40,917 bases of DNA from Rodentibacter rarus. GTDB lineage: Bacteria > Pseudomonadota > Gammaproteobacteria > Enterobacterales > Pasteurellaceae. Position numbers and translations under genes: made by a program. The stretch spans positions 1 through 40,917 of the forward strand of contig NZ_MLHJ01000064.1 of assembly GCF_001998965.1 (NCBI RefSeq), in the 5' to 3' direction. This document shows, one piece after another, positions 1-8,195 of the stretch (its first letter is position 1; every line of letters begins with the position of its first letter). Below the pieces are notes generated by a model. The model was given only the letters and a program-made list of their open reading frames with translations. It made no database searches and was not told the origin of the DNA.

Positions 1-32
1 TTGAAGTGCCGGATATTTTAAAGGGATAAGAA

Positions 33-356
33 ATGCAACTAATTGGAACTAAAAAAGCTGCTGAAATTTTAGATATGCACCCAGTTACACTAAGAGAAAA
101 AGCGGCCAAAGAAGAAATCCCAGCATACAAGATCGGCAAAAAGTGGAAATTTGATCTAGAAGCTCTTGAAAATCACCTTAAAAAAGATAAAGATAGCCTC
201 GAACAAGAGATGGGGCATAAGGAGAATTTATGTCACGTCAAATCATCTCCCTCAAAAAGAGGGGTGAAATCTGGCATTTCTCGTTCACCTCGCCAAATGG
301 TGAGCGGATACGCCGAAGCGCTAGGACTAGCGATAAAAACCAAGCATTACAGTTAG
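33..356 (+). CDS. Helix-turn-helix (excisionase-type) DNA-binding protein
   Basis: Residues 1-50 form a small MerR/excisionase-like helix-turn-helix domain: a GTKKAAEILDMHPVTLREKA segment followed by a wing rich in lysine (KIGKKWKF). Such proteins are typical partners of tyrosine integrases and set the direction of recombination; that role is inferred here from the adjacent integrase. An AAGGGAT ribosome-binding site precedes the ATG. The last 42 codons overlap the start of the integrase in another frame, an unusually long overlap (127 bp), so the C-terminal tail probably has little function of its own. It could also be a transcriptional regulator of the element rather than an excisionase. 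Confidence 0.75.
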   Translation: MQLIGTKKAAEILDMHPVTLREKAAKEEIPAYKIGKKWKFDLEALENHLKKDKDSLEQEMGHKENLCHVKSSPSKRGVKSGISRSPRQMVSGYAEALGLAIKTKHYS

Positions 357-1276
357 CCTCAAAAGAATACAACGAATGTTGGCGAGTATTTAAACTCGGT
401 GAACGCCCGGATTATTCTTGGCAGCAAGCTGTAGTGCAATGGCTTGAAGAAAAACCAAAACGCAAAGAAGATCGCAATATGCTTTACGGCTTGCGTTGGC
501 TTAATAAGTATTTAGGCGATAAAAAACTCAACGAAATTGATCGTAATCTCATTAAGTTCATTCAGTCTGAAAAAGCAAAGGAAGGCGTTAAAAATCGCAC
601 CATTAATGCGATTTTACAGCAAATCAGAGTGATACTTAGAGCGGCCGTTGAGTGGGAATGGCTAGATAAATGTCCGGCAATCAAATTTTTACCTGAACCG
701 AAAAGACGTGTTCGATGGTTAAGCGAATATGAAGAAATTCGGTTACTTGAAGAGCTGCCGGAACATTTAAAGCCAATAGTTAAATTCGCTATTTTAACCG
801 GGTTGAGAATGTCAAATATCACTCAGTTAAAATGGAGCCAAATTGATCTTCCGAAAAAGCAAGCATGGGTTAATTCGGAAGAGTCAAAAACAGGAAATAG
901 CATTGGTGTCCCACTAAACGACAAAGCTATTGAAGTAATTTTATCACAATTTGGCAAGCATAAAGAGAACGTTTTTACATATAAAGGAAAGCCAGTTAGA
1001 ATTGCAAACACTAAAGCATTTAGATCTGCTTTAAAGAGAGCCGGAATCAAGGATTTCAGGTTCCACGACTTGCGACACACATGGGCAACAAGACATATTA
1101 TGTCAGGAACACCGTTATATGTATTACAGGAGCTTGGTGGGTGGAGTAAAACAGACACAGTGCGGAAATATGCTCACTTATCTGTCGAACACTTACATAG
1201 CCATGCAAACAATGTTCAGCTTTTTGACACAAAATTGGCACAATGCCAAAAAGCAAAAAACCTTACCAATCACTAA
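230..1276 (+). CDS. Tyrosine-type site-specific integrase
   Basis: 348-residue phage/ICE-type integrase. The N-terminal half carries a SAM-like core-binding domain (about residues 60-145) and the C-terminal half the catalytic domain. Visible catalytic residues are R193 (in TGLRMSN), K220, H279 and R282 (in FHDLRHT), W305 in the usual His/Trp position, and the nucleophile Y314 (in VRKYAHLS). The set is complete, so the enzyme looks active. Start chosen at ATG 230 because AAGGAG lies 6 bases upstream, inside the preceding HTH gene. The gene reads toward the 3' end of the tRNA-Ala gene 24 bp away, the classic position of an integrase next to its attachment site; the element must extend leftward beyond the window. 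Confidence 0.93.
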   Translation: MSRQIISLKKRGEIWHFSFTSPNGERIRRSARTSDKNQALQLASKEYNECWRVFKLGERPDYSWQQAVVQWLEEKPKRKEDRNMLYGLRWLNKYLGDKKLNEIDRNLIKFIQSEKAKEGVKNRTINAILQQIRVILRAAVEWEWLDKCPAIKFLPEPKRRVRWLSEYEEIRLLEELPEHLKPIVKFAILTGLRMSNITQLKWSQIDLPKKQAWVNSEESKTGNSIGVPLNDKAIEVILSQFGKHKENVFTYKGKPVRIANTKAFRSALKRAGIKDFRFHDLRHTWATRHIMSGTPLYVLQELGGWSKTDTVRKYAHLSVEHLHSHANNVQLFDTKLAQCQKAKNLTNH

Positions 1277-1291
1277 CTAATTGATAAGGTT
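1259..1291 (+). terminator. Hairpin at the end of the integrase gene
   Basis: AACCTTACCAAT (1259-1270) pairs with ATTGATAAGGTT (1280-1291), 11 of 12 pairs, 9-base loop. It overlaps the integrase stop codon and lies just before the tRNA 3' end. No strong T tract follows, so it is a weak terminator at best and could instead be an integrase arm site. Confidence 0.35.
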
Positions 1292-1299
1292 GATAAATT

Positions 1300-1376
<77 letters not shown>

Positions 1377-1382
1377 AAGATG

Positions 1383-1404
1383 GCGGTATCTTAAATTTTA
1401 CCGC
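1383..1404 (-). other. Small hairpin between gltX and tRNA-Ala
   Basis: GCGGTA (1383-1388) and TACCGC (1399-1404) form a 6-bp stem just upstream of the mature tRNA 5' end. It may mark a processing point of a gltX-tRNA transcript; there is no T tract to make it a good terminator. Confidence 0.3.
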
Positions 1405-1453
1405 TATCACTGTCAATATGAAATTATCTCGAAAAAAATCAGACGATTAAATA

Positions 1454-2896
1454 TTAAGCATTTTGAGATTGAATAAAATCAATCGCACGTTGAATACGAG
1501 CAAGCACTCGTTCACGTCCAATTCCAACCAAAGTCACATCCATTGATGGCGATTGTCCGGAACCTGTCACAGCCACACGTAATGGCATTCCTACTTTCCC
1601 CATACCCATTTCAAGTTCCGTAGCGGTTTGTTCAATCGCTTCATGGGTAGAATGTAAATCCCAAGTAGAAAGTGCGGTCAATTTTTCTTTTACTTTTTCA
1701 AGGGCTTCCAATGCATTGCCTTTGAAATGTTTTTTTACTGCCGCTTCATCAAAGGTTTCAAATTCCTCAAAAAAGTAACGGCTTGTGCTTGCCATTTCTT
1801 TTAAGGTTTTACAACGCTCGGCAAGCATTGTCACAATTTCGCTTAATGCGGGACCGCTTGAGGTATCAATATCCTGATCTTGATAATGCCATTCCAAGTG
1901 TTTTGCCACATATTCCGGCGGTAACTCACGGATATAATGATGGTTTAGCCACAACAGTTTATCGGTATTAAAGGCACTGGCTGATTTGCTTACCTGATCT
2001 AATTCAAAATACTTGATCATTTCTTCACGGCTAAAGATCTCTTGATCGCCATGTCCCCAGCCTAAACGCACGAGATAATTGACCAAGGCTTCCGGCAAAT
2101 ACCCTTCGTCACGATATTGCATCACACTCACTGCACCATGACGTTTAGAGAGTTTTTGTCCATCATCCCCGTTGATCATAGAAACATGGGCATACACTGG
2201 AACCGGTGCGCCAAGGGATTTGAGAATATTAATTTGACGTGGAGTATTATTAATATGATCCTCACCACGAACAACGTGAGTAATCCCCATATCCCAGTCA
2301 TCCACCACCACACAGAAGTTATACGTCGGTGAACCATCGGTTCTGCGAATAATTAAATCATCCAATTCACTATTGCTGATTTCAATACGCCCACGCACCG
2401 CATCATCAAAGACTACCGAGCCTTCCGTTGGATTTTTAAAGCGTACTACATGAGGTTCATTTGTCGAATGGCTATGATCATTTAAGCAATGACGATCATA
2501 ACGTGGTTTTTCTTTATTCTGCTCTTGTTTATGACGTAATTCTTCCAAACGTTCTTTTGTACAATAACAACGATAAGCCAAACCTTGCTCGAGCATTTCA
2601 TCAATCACTTGGTTATAACGATCGAAACGTTTGGTTTGATAATAAGGCCCGTGCTCCCAAGCCAAATTAAGCCATTCCATTCCCTCTAAAATTGCTGCTG
2701 TCGCTTCCGGTGTTGAGCGTTCTAAATCCGTATCCTCAATGCGTAGTACAAATTCACCTTGATTATGTTTTGCAAATAACCAAGAATAAAGTGCCGTACG
2801 TGCACCGCCTACGTGTAAATAGCCCGTTGGACTTGGGGCAAAACGTGTGCGTACTTTAACGTTAGGAGAGAAAGGGAAAAGAGTTTCAATTTTCAT
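1454..2896 (-). CDS. gltX: Glutamyl-tRNA synthetase
   Basis: Class I aminoacyl-tRNA synthetase that charges tRNA-Glu with glutamate. The 480-residue product shows the HIGH-type signature [13 protein letters not shown] near residues 19-31 and the KMSKS-type signature KLSKRHG near residue 250, with the usual anticodon-binding C-terminal half. The N-terminus has about 14 residues before [11 protein letters not shown], longer than E. coli GltX; from memory this extension is shared by H. influenzae GltX. An uptake signal sequence sits inside the coding region at 1670-1678. Followed downstream by tRNA-Ala. Confidence 0.98.
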   Translation of the reverse strand: MKIETLFPFSPNVKVRTRFAPSPTGYLHVGGARTALYSWLFAKHNQGEFVLRIEDTDLERSTPEATAAILEGMEWLNLAWEHGPYYQTKRFDRYNQVIDEMLEQGLAYRCYCTKERLEELRHKQEQNKEKPRYDRHCLNDHSHSTNEPHVVRFKNPTEGSVVFDDAVRGRIEISNSELDDLIIRRTDGSPTYNFCVVVDDWDMGITHVVRGEDHINNTPRQINILKSLGAPVPVYAHVSMINGDDGQKLSKRHGAVSVMQYRDEGYLPEALVNYLVRLGWGHGDQEIFSREEMIKYFELDQVSKSASAFNTDKLLWLNHHYIRELPPEYVAKHLEWHYQDQDIDTSSGPALSEIVTMLAERCKTLKEMASTSRYFFEEFETFDEAAVKKHFKGNALEALEKVKEKLTALSTWDLHSTHEAIEQTATELEMGMGKVGMPLRVAVTGSGQSPSMDVTLVGIGRERVLARIQRAIDFIQSQNA

Positions 2897-3022
2897 TTTA
2901 GTATCACCTGTGAATTTGAGATAAAATCACGCTATTCTACTATGGTTTAGGATGAATCATAGCAAAAACTTTAAAAGTGAAAATAAAAATCTTGGCAAAC
3001 CAGTATAAAGATATAAATTTTG

Positions 3023-3051
3023 TTGACAAATTTTTCGATATTTTATAGCTT
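3023..3051 (+). promoter_or_regulatory. Possible promoter for the lpt6-like gene
   Basis: A perfect TTGACA (3023-3028) is followed at 17 bp by TAGCTT, or at 15 bp by TATAGC, in a very AT-rich stretch about 125 bp upstream of the start codon. The -35 match is good but the -10 match is weak. Confidence 0.35.
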
Positions 3052-3173
3052 ACTTTTCTATCAATTCAATAACGGACGCATTTAAATTCAAGAGACAACT
3101 GTAAAACATTTACTCACCTTCTCACTAGATCGTTGTTATTAATTTAATCATTTTACATACTCCAAGCAAACCG

Positions 3174-5162
3174 ATGATTCATAATTATATCCAATCAATC
3201 TCTATTAGCCTTACTGTTAACTTTTTTCTATTTTCTTTTTTGTTTTCTACTATTCGATATATAATGATCAGCCAATTTCTTCCTAGAGAACTCAAGAAAA
3301 ATAGTAAATACAGAACATCATTTAAACGTCTTTATCTTTTTGGCTTGCGTTTTGATTTAAAAGTCATTTCGATTATTCTATCTCCTTTCTTTATATTAGG
3401 TATAATAACTTCCTTTATTGATTATAACCTAATGATATATGCTCTACTATCATATATTACTTTTATCTCCTTAATATCCTCAGCAATTCTAATTGGAAAT
3501 ATTTATTATTATAGAACTTATAACAATCATTATGATCTTTTTATTTTTGGATTGATAGAGGATGATACAAAAGCTATTATAAAAAACATTTATGATGATT
3601 ATCCTGTCATTTATTTAATCATTACTATAATTTTTATCTCATCACTATTCTTAATCATTAACCTTTCAATACTAAATAATACTCATACATTTACCTTGGA
3701 TATACATATCAATTATTTATTTTTAGTTACAATTCTATTTACTCTATTTCTATTTGCTCGTGGTACGTTACGCTCAGAGCCTTTAGGAAGAAACCATGCT
3801 CAGGTTAGCGACAATACGATTATTAATAAAATGGTTCCAAACGGGATAATTGCAATGAAATGGGCCTTTTCAGATAAAAAGCAACAGATTAATTTCACTA
3901 AAGTTGAGGAAAAAGAGGGAATCAAACTGATAAAAGCAGTTTTCAATACTGATAGTTTAATTAAGAAAACAAATAAAAATGATTATTTAGCAAAAAATAA
4001 ACCTCATGTTGTATTTTCTTTAATGGAAAGTTTTGGCTATAACTTTTTAGAGTACGATGATATTGATAAGAATGATCTACTCGGTAATCTACGCCCTTAT
4101 TTTACTCAAGGTTTTTTATTTAATCGTTTCCTTGCTGAATATGTAGGAACAGCATCAACGGTATCTAATATATTTTTCAATAGCCCAATTGAAAATATTT
4201 CTCAATCTATTGCACAAAAAACGTCACTTCCCTTTAGCTCGTATCTAACTTACAAAAAACAAGGCTACCGAACCATTTTTATTACATCAGGTAATATGAT
4301 GTGGCGGAATTTTGGAAATTATTTTCTTAGACAAGGTGTAGATGAAGTATATGATCAAAATAGCATTATTGATTACTTTCCTGAAGCAAAAGAAACCCTA
4401 TCGTATTGGGGGATCGCAGATGAATACGCCTTTAAATTAGCAGAAAAACTATTAGTTGAAAGTGATTTTCCCGTATTTATTAGTATATTAACAATGACAA
4501 ATCATCCACCTTACCAAATTCCTAGAAGCTATGTAGTAAAAAATTTAACACCTTCTTTGTTAAGGGAAAAATACGGTAATAATGATAGAGAACGTTATAA
4601 TACACTGGCAACATATCAATATGCCTGTAATGCTTTAGGTCGTTTTTTTGATAATCTCACTAAAGGTCATTTAAAAAATCGCATTATTCTTGCCGCAACA
4701 GGAGATCATCATGTTCGTTCATTAAGGGAAGATATGCCAAAAGAGGTATTTTCATCAAATTCCGTTCCCTTTTTAATCTATTTGCCTGAAACATTAAAAA
4801 AACATTTACCGATTCATTTTGATAAAAATAGGATCGGTTCACATAAAGATATTATGCCAACACTTTTCTCTCTTAGCTTATCTGAGGCGGAATATTGGAC
4901 GGTCGGCGGAAGAAATATGTTAGCTTTACAAGATGAACCACAATATGCTTTTGCTATTACTCCTTGGGCATGGGCAGATAGTTCAGGAGTGATTGATATT
5001 ATGGGAAAAGATAATATCAAATATCATTGGGAAAATGAAAAATATGTGTATACGAAAACTCCGTTTAATTGCACATCTCAAGAAAAGCAAAAAATTAAAG
5101 ACTATCAGCAATTATTGCATTGGCAAATTAATTACCTTGTTCAAAATGGAAAAACAGTATGA
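3174..5162 (+). CDS. lpt6: Sulfatase-fold phosphoethanolamine/phosphoglycerol transferase, Lpt6-like
   Basis: 662-residue inner-membrane enzyme of the LTA synthase/sulfatase superfamily. Several hydrophobic segments fill residues 1-200 (five predicted), then a periplasmic alkaline-phosphatase-fold domain follows. Visible features are VVFSLMESFGYNFL (metal-binding Glu), a threonine nucleophile candidate in EYVGTASTVSN, and a late metal site in AATGDHHVRS. The H. influenzae gene next to gltX (HI0275, lpt6) adds phosphoethanolamine to inner-core lipopolysaccharide heptose; I infer the same role from family and neighbour. It is clearly more AT-rich than its neighbours and contains no uptake sequence. 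An overlapping sulfatase-family role with another substrate cannot be excluded. Confidence 0.8.
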   Translation: MIHNYIQSISISLTVNFFLFSFLFSTIRYIMISQFLPRELKKNSKYRTSFKRLYLFGLRFDLKVISIILSPFFILGIITSFIDYNLMIYALLSYITFISLISSAILIGNIYYYRTYNNHYDLFIFGLIEDDTKAIIKNIYDDYPVIYLIITIIFISSLFLIINLSILNNTHTFTLDIHINYLFLVTILFTLFLFARGTLRSEPLGRNHAQVSDNTIINKMVPNGIIAMKWAFSDKKQQINFTKVEEKEGIKLIKAVFNTDSLIKKTNKNDYLAKNKPHVVFSLMESFGYNFLEYDDIDKNDLLGNLRPYFTQGFLFNRFLAEYVGTASTVSNIFFNSPIENISQSIAQKTSLPFSSYLTYKKQGYRTIFITSGNMMWRNFGNYFLRQGVDEVYDQNSIIDYFPEAKETLSYWGIADEYAFKLAEKLLVESDFPVFISILTMTNHPPYQIPRSYVVKNLTPSLLREKYGNNDRERYNTLATYQYACNALGRFFDNLTKGHLKNRIILAATGDHHVRSLREDMPKEVFSSNSVPFLIYLPETLKKHLPIHFDKNRIGSHKDIMPTLFSLSLSEAEYWTVGGRNMLALQDEPQYAFAITPWAWADSSGVIDIMGKDNIKYHWENEKYVYTKTPFNCTSQEKQKIKDYQQLLHWQINYLVQNGKTV

Positions 5163-5273
5163 TTCTATCTATAGCTTAACTCCTTTCTTTTTTGAATTTG
5201 GCGCTCTCTTTTTTAAAAAATAATTTTTAAGATTAAAAAAACATCAATTAAACCTGATTTTTAAAAAAAAAGT

Positions 5274-5301
5274 TTGACGAAAAGCCCCAAATATCTATAA
5301 T
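5274..5301 (+). promoter_or_regulatory. Promoter of the tRNA-Val array
   Basis: TTGACG (5274-5279), 16-bp spacer, perfect TATAAT (5296-5301), then transcription would begin about 10 bases before the first tRNA-Val. An A-rich run lies just upstream of the -35, like the UP elements of strong stable-RNA promoters. Confidence 0.75.
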
Positions 5302-5317
5302 CGTGACCCACAACAGA

Positions 5318-5393
5318 GGGCGATTAGCTCAGTTGGGAGAGCACCTCCCTTACAAGGAGGGGGTCACTGGTTCGAGACCGGTATCGCCCACCA
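5318..5393 (+). tRNA. tRNA-Val (anticodon TAC), copy 1
   Basis: 76 bases, acceptor GGGCGAT pairing with ATCGCCC, anticodon loop CTTACAA (UAC), T arm CTGG-TTCGAGA-CCGG, encoded CCA. First of four identical tandem copies that share the promoter at 5274-5301. Confidence 0.97.
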
Positions 5394-5433
5394 CTTTTTA
5401 AAAGTAGTTTCCTGTTGTAGAGTTTGACCAAGC

Positions 5434-5509
5434 GGGCGATTAGCTCAGTTGGGAGAGCACCTCCCTTACAAGGAGGGGGTCACTGGTTCGAGACCGGTAT
5501 CGCCCACCA
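5434..5509 (+). tRNA. tRNA-Val (anticodon TAC), copy 2
   Basis: Identical to copy 1 over all 76 bases including CCA. The 40-bp spacer before it is unrelated to the other spacers. Confidence 0.97.
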
Positions 5510-5573
5510 CTTAATTAAATTTAAGTATCCTTTCCGCTCAAACTTCCCTTTTATTTAAACGCTGTCTATAAGT

Positions 5574-5649
5574 GGGCGATTAGCTCAGTTGGGAGAGCAC
5601 CTCCCTTACAAGGAGGGGGTCACTGGTTCGAGACCGGTATCGCCCACCA
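5574..5649 (+). tRNA. tRNA-Val (anticodon TAC), copy 3
   Basis: Identical 76-base copy following a 64-bp spacer. No separate promoter is evident, so it is probably cut from a common precursor. Confidence 0.97.
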
Positions 5650-5702
5650 CTTACCAAGTGTTTAAATAAACCGAAATATGAGGTTCAAATCTTAGTATTA
5701 TC

Positions 5703-5778
5703 GGGCGATTAGCTCAGTTGGGAGAGCACCTCCCTTACAAGGAGGGGGTCACTGGTTCGAGACCGGTATCGCCCACCA
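5703..5778 (+). tRNA. tRNA-Val (anticodon TAC), copy 4
   Basis: Last identical copy, 53 bp after copy 3. Downstream is T-rich sequence without a clear hairpin terminator. Confidence 0.97.
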
Positions 5779-6115
5779 GTCTAAATTTTTCTAAATTAGT
5801 TCAGTTTACTTTCTGATTTCACGCTTTCTAATACCGTAATAGAGGTAACCATCTTTATAGAAAGCGGTGAACATTATCATTGATAGCATAGAACAACACC
5901 GAACAGAGCCTAGCACTTCCCCCTAACATAACTGCATACTTGCAATCTGGCCTTAGAAGGAAAAACCAGCATTATCCTAGAGACAAATTTACTTATACAC
6001 AAAACATCTTTGCTAATTAATATTTTCAATAATGGATAAGGAAAAAGGAAATGGACTAATACTCAAAGTAAAGATTCATTAAAGTAAAACTTATCTTGGT
6101 GAATGAGGAACTAAA
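5779..6115. other. 337-bp stretch with no recognised gene
   Basis: AT-rich sequence between the tRNA-Val array and tRNA-Arg. I see no ORF with a ribosome-binding site, no uptake sequence, no strong hairpin and no IS end. It may hold the decayed 3' flank of an old insertion or simply the trailer of the tRNA transcript. Confidence 0.5.
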
Positions 6116-6192
<77 letters not shown>

Positions 6193-6244
6193 ATTTTAAG
6201 GGTTACATCTTCTGTATGAAATTTCGAGGAAAATATAAAAGAAG

Positions 6245-6321
6245 TGGTCGGCGAGATAGGATTTGAACCTACGACCCACTGGTCCCAAACCAGTTGCGCT
6301 ACCAAGCTGCGCTACTCGCCG
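6245..6321 (-). tRNA. tRNA-Pro (anticodon TGG)
   Basis: Minus strand, 77 bases: acceptor CGGCGAG pairs with CTCGCCG, anticodon loop TTTGGGA (UGG), T arm TAGG-TTCAAAT-CCTA, encoded CCA. An uptake signal sequence (6324-6332) starts 3 bp beyond its 5' end. Confidence 0.96.
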
Positions 6322-6430
6322 ACAAGTGCGGTCAATTATAGAGAGGTTTATTATTCAGTCAATTAATTTTTTTTTCATTTTTATTTAATTGCTCAAAATT
6401 ATCTCAATTTTCCATTCACGATATTTGATT

Positions 6431-6459
6431 TTGTAAATTTTCCCATTGTCAGCTAAAAT
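6431..6459 (+). promoter_or_regulatory. Promoter of folD
   Basis: TTGTAA (6431-6436), exactly 17-bp spacer, TAAAAT (6454-6459), about 35 bp before the folD start codon. Divergent from tRNA-Pro. Confidence 0.6.
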
Positions 6460-6494
6460 AGCAAACGTTTACTTTTTATTGTTAAGGCTTTCCA

Positions 6495-7352
6495 ATGACT
6501 GCAAAAATTATCTCCGGCACGGCACTATCCAAACAAATCAAATCGGAGGTTTCACAAAAAATTTCCGCTTACCATAATGAAGGTAAACGCGTACCGGGAC
6601 TTGCCGTAGTTCTTGTCGGTAGTGATCCTGCCTCTCAAGTTTATGTGGCAAGTAAACGTCGTAGTTGTGAGGAGATCGGTATCTTCTCCCAGTCTTATGA
6701 TTTACCGGAAACGGCAACCGAACAAGAATTACTCACACTAATTGATACATTAAATGCAGATAAAACCATTGATGGCATTTTGGTACAGCTTCCCCTTCCA
6801 AAACAAATTAATTCAGAAACCATTGTTGAACGCATTGATCCAAAAAAAGACGTGGATGGTTTCCATCCATATAATGTTGGACGACTATGTCAACGCATCC
6901 CGACTTTACGTGCTTGCACACCATATGGCGTAATGAAATTATTAGAAACAACCGGTGTTGATTTACATGGTAAACACGCTGTAATTGTCGGAGCCTCAAA
7001 TATCGTTGGTCGTCCAATGTCCTTGGAATTATTACTTGCAGGCGCAACGGTTACCGTCACTCACCGTTTTACAAAAGATCTTGAAACCCATGTTCGTCAA
7101 GCAGATATTTTAGTCGTTGCAGTTGGCAAACCTAACCTTGTACCGGGTGAATGGGTAAAAGAAGGGGGCATCGTCATTGATGTCGGCATCAATCGTATTG
7201 AAGGAAAATTAGTCGGTGATATAGAATTTGAAGTCGCTGCCCAAAAAGCCAGCTATATAACCCCCGTCCCAGGCGGAGTAGGACCTATGACCGTTGCAAT
7301 GTTAATGTATAATACTCTTTATGCCTATGAACACAACAATGGTTTGGTATAA
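6495..7352 (+). CDS. folD: Methylenetetrahydrofolate dehydrogenase / methenyltetrahydrofolate cyclohydrolase
   Basis: Bifunctional cytosolic enzyme that interconverts 5,10-methylene- and 10-formyl-tetrahydrofolate using NADP, feeding purine synthesis and the formyl donor used by Fmt (encoded at 19.5 kb). The 285-residue length is standard. Visible signatures are [14 protein letters not shown] near residue 95, the nucleotide-binding [10 protein letters not shown] near residue 166, and [12 protein letters not shown] near residue 260. Single gene with its own promoter. Downstream is a small IS-derived hairpin that may now act as its terminator. Confidence 0.97.
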   Translation: MTAKIISGTALSKQIKSEVSQKISAYHNEGKRVPGLAVVLVGSDPASQVYVASKRRSCEEIGIFSQSYDLPETATEQELLTLIDTLNADKTIDGILVQLPLPKQINSETIVERIDPKKDVDGFHPYNVGRLCQRIPTLRACTPYGVMKLLETTGVDLHGKHAVIVGASNIVGRPMSLELLLAGATVTVTHRFTKDLETHVRQADILVVAVGKPNLVPGEWVKEGGIVIDVGINRIEGKLVGDIEFEVAAQKASYITPVPGGVGPMTVAMLMYNTLYAYEHNNGLV

Positions 7353-7382
7353 CAATTTGATATAACAAAAAGAAGTGCTCCC

Positions 7383-7448
7383 CCCTAAAAAAAGTTGGAT
7401 ACCTAACCAGAATCTGCACCTCAAATTAGGTATTCAACTTTTTAGGTG
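7383..7448. mobile_element. MITE-like relic made only of IS ends
   Basis: Left arm 7383-7406 (CCCTAAAAAAAGTTGGATAC and on to CTAA) and right arm 7426-7448 are near-perfect inverted repeats separated by 19 bp. The middle contains AATCTGCACCT, which also occurs just inside the right end of the IS3-type element next door (8121-8131), upstream of its transposase start. It therefore looks like an IS3-family element whose whole coding part was lost, leaving two fused ends. As RNA it would form a long hairpin and may terminate folD transcription. Confidence 0.6.
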
Positions 7449-7473
7449 AAAATCAAAGTGCGGTCAAAATAAC

Positions 7474-8168
7474 CAGCCCCAAAAATTGGACTCATTTAAT
7501 TCAAGGACTGAGTTCTGTATTCCACAGGGCTTAGTTCTTTTAGTTTTGCTTGAATCCGTTCATGATTGTAGTCATGAATATATTCATGAATCGCTTTTTC
7601 AAGTTGCTCAAACATTTCAAATCGCTTGCCGTAATAACATTCCGTTTTTAATCGGGTAAAAAAGCTCTCCATCGTACTATTATCAAGGCAATTGCCTTTT
7701 TTCGACATACTTTTCCTAATCCCATTTTCCTTCAACAAACATTGATCCCCCTGCATTTGATACTACCCCCCTTGGTCTGAATGAAGAATGGGGGCATCAT
7801 CCAAATTTAAAATCGCCTGCTCCATCATTCCAGTAATCTGCCCAAAATTTGGGCGTGGTGCCAAGTTATAAGCGATAATTTCGCCGCTAAACAGGTCTTT
7901 AATTGGTGATAAATAAAGTTTGCCTTCAACACATTTAAACTCACTGACATCTGTTACCCATTTCTCATTAATTCCACTGTGATTAAATCGGGTAATCAAA
8001 AATCTTAACGTACTCTCTTTGAGATGAAATTGTTTGCGTGTCAGTGATCGATTTTTATTATGTTGGAGATAAAATTCGATCACTTGCTGTTTGAAAAATG
8101 AGTTATATCTAGTCATAAAAAATCTGCACCTTAGTGAGTTGAAGTTTAGTCTAACTTTTTGGGATCAG
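7474..8168 (-). mobile_element. Deleted IS3-family insertion element
   Basis: About 690 bp. The left end CCCCAAAAATTGGACT (from 7477) and the right end, read on the other strand from 8163-8165 (CCCAAAAAGTTAGACT), are imperfect terminal inverted repeats. CAG occurs at 7474-7476 and 8166-8168 and may be the 3-bp target duplication. The element carries one broken transposase reading frame and lies between the convergent genes folD and ndh. A full-length IS of this family is about 1.2-1.5 kb, so roughly half is missing. Confidence 0.8.
7496..8116 (-). pseudogene. IS3-family transposase, internally deleted and with a nonsense codon
   Basis: Residues 1-50 are the OrfA helix-turn-helix start (MTRYNSFFKQQVIEFYLQHN, then a segment ending RFNHSGIN). 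These join directly to the OrfB catalytic domain from NEKWVTDVSEFK, so most of OrfA and the start of OrfB are deleted without loss of frame. The DDE residues are visible: D in WVTDVS, D in HSDQG, E in TMESFF. After HSDQGG the family's usual Trp-Gln is replaced by Gly and TAG, an in-frame amber stop near 7757; the frame then continues to TQSLN at 7496. It cannot make an active transposase. Confidence 0.85.
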
Positions 8169-8177
8169 ATCAAATTG

Positions 8178-8186
8178 ACCGCACTT
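8178..8186 (-). repeat. Uptake signal sequence paired with the one at 7456-7464
   Basis: TTGACCGCACTTTTT here and AAAGTGCGGTCAA at 7455-7467 are inverted. Together they would have formed a uptake-sequence hairpin terminator between convergent folD and ndh, now separated by the IS3-type element. Confidence 0.7.
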
Positions 8187-8195
8187 TTTCATAGA

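Noticed and set aside
4993-5223. Plus-strand frame overlapping the 3' end of the lpt6-like gene.
   Set aside because: Out-of-frame shadow, no SD, AT-rich region where chance frames are common.
5318-5778. Four regularly spaced identical repeats looked like a short CRISPR array.
   Set aside because: The repeats are 76 bases and fold as tRNA-Val with encoded CCA; no cas genes are nearby.
5779-6115. Possible small RNA or hidden gene after the tRNA-Val array.
   Set aside because: No promoter-hairpin-T-tract arrangement and no frame with an SD could be found by eye.
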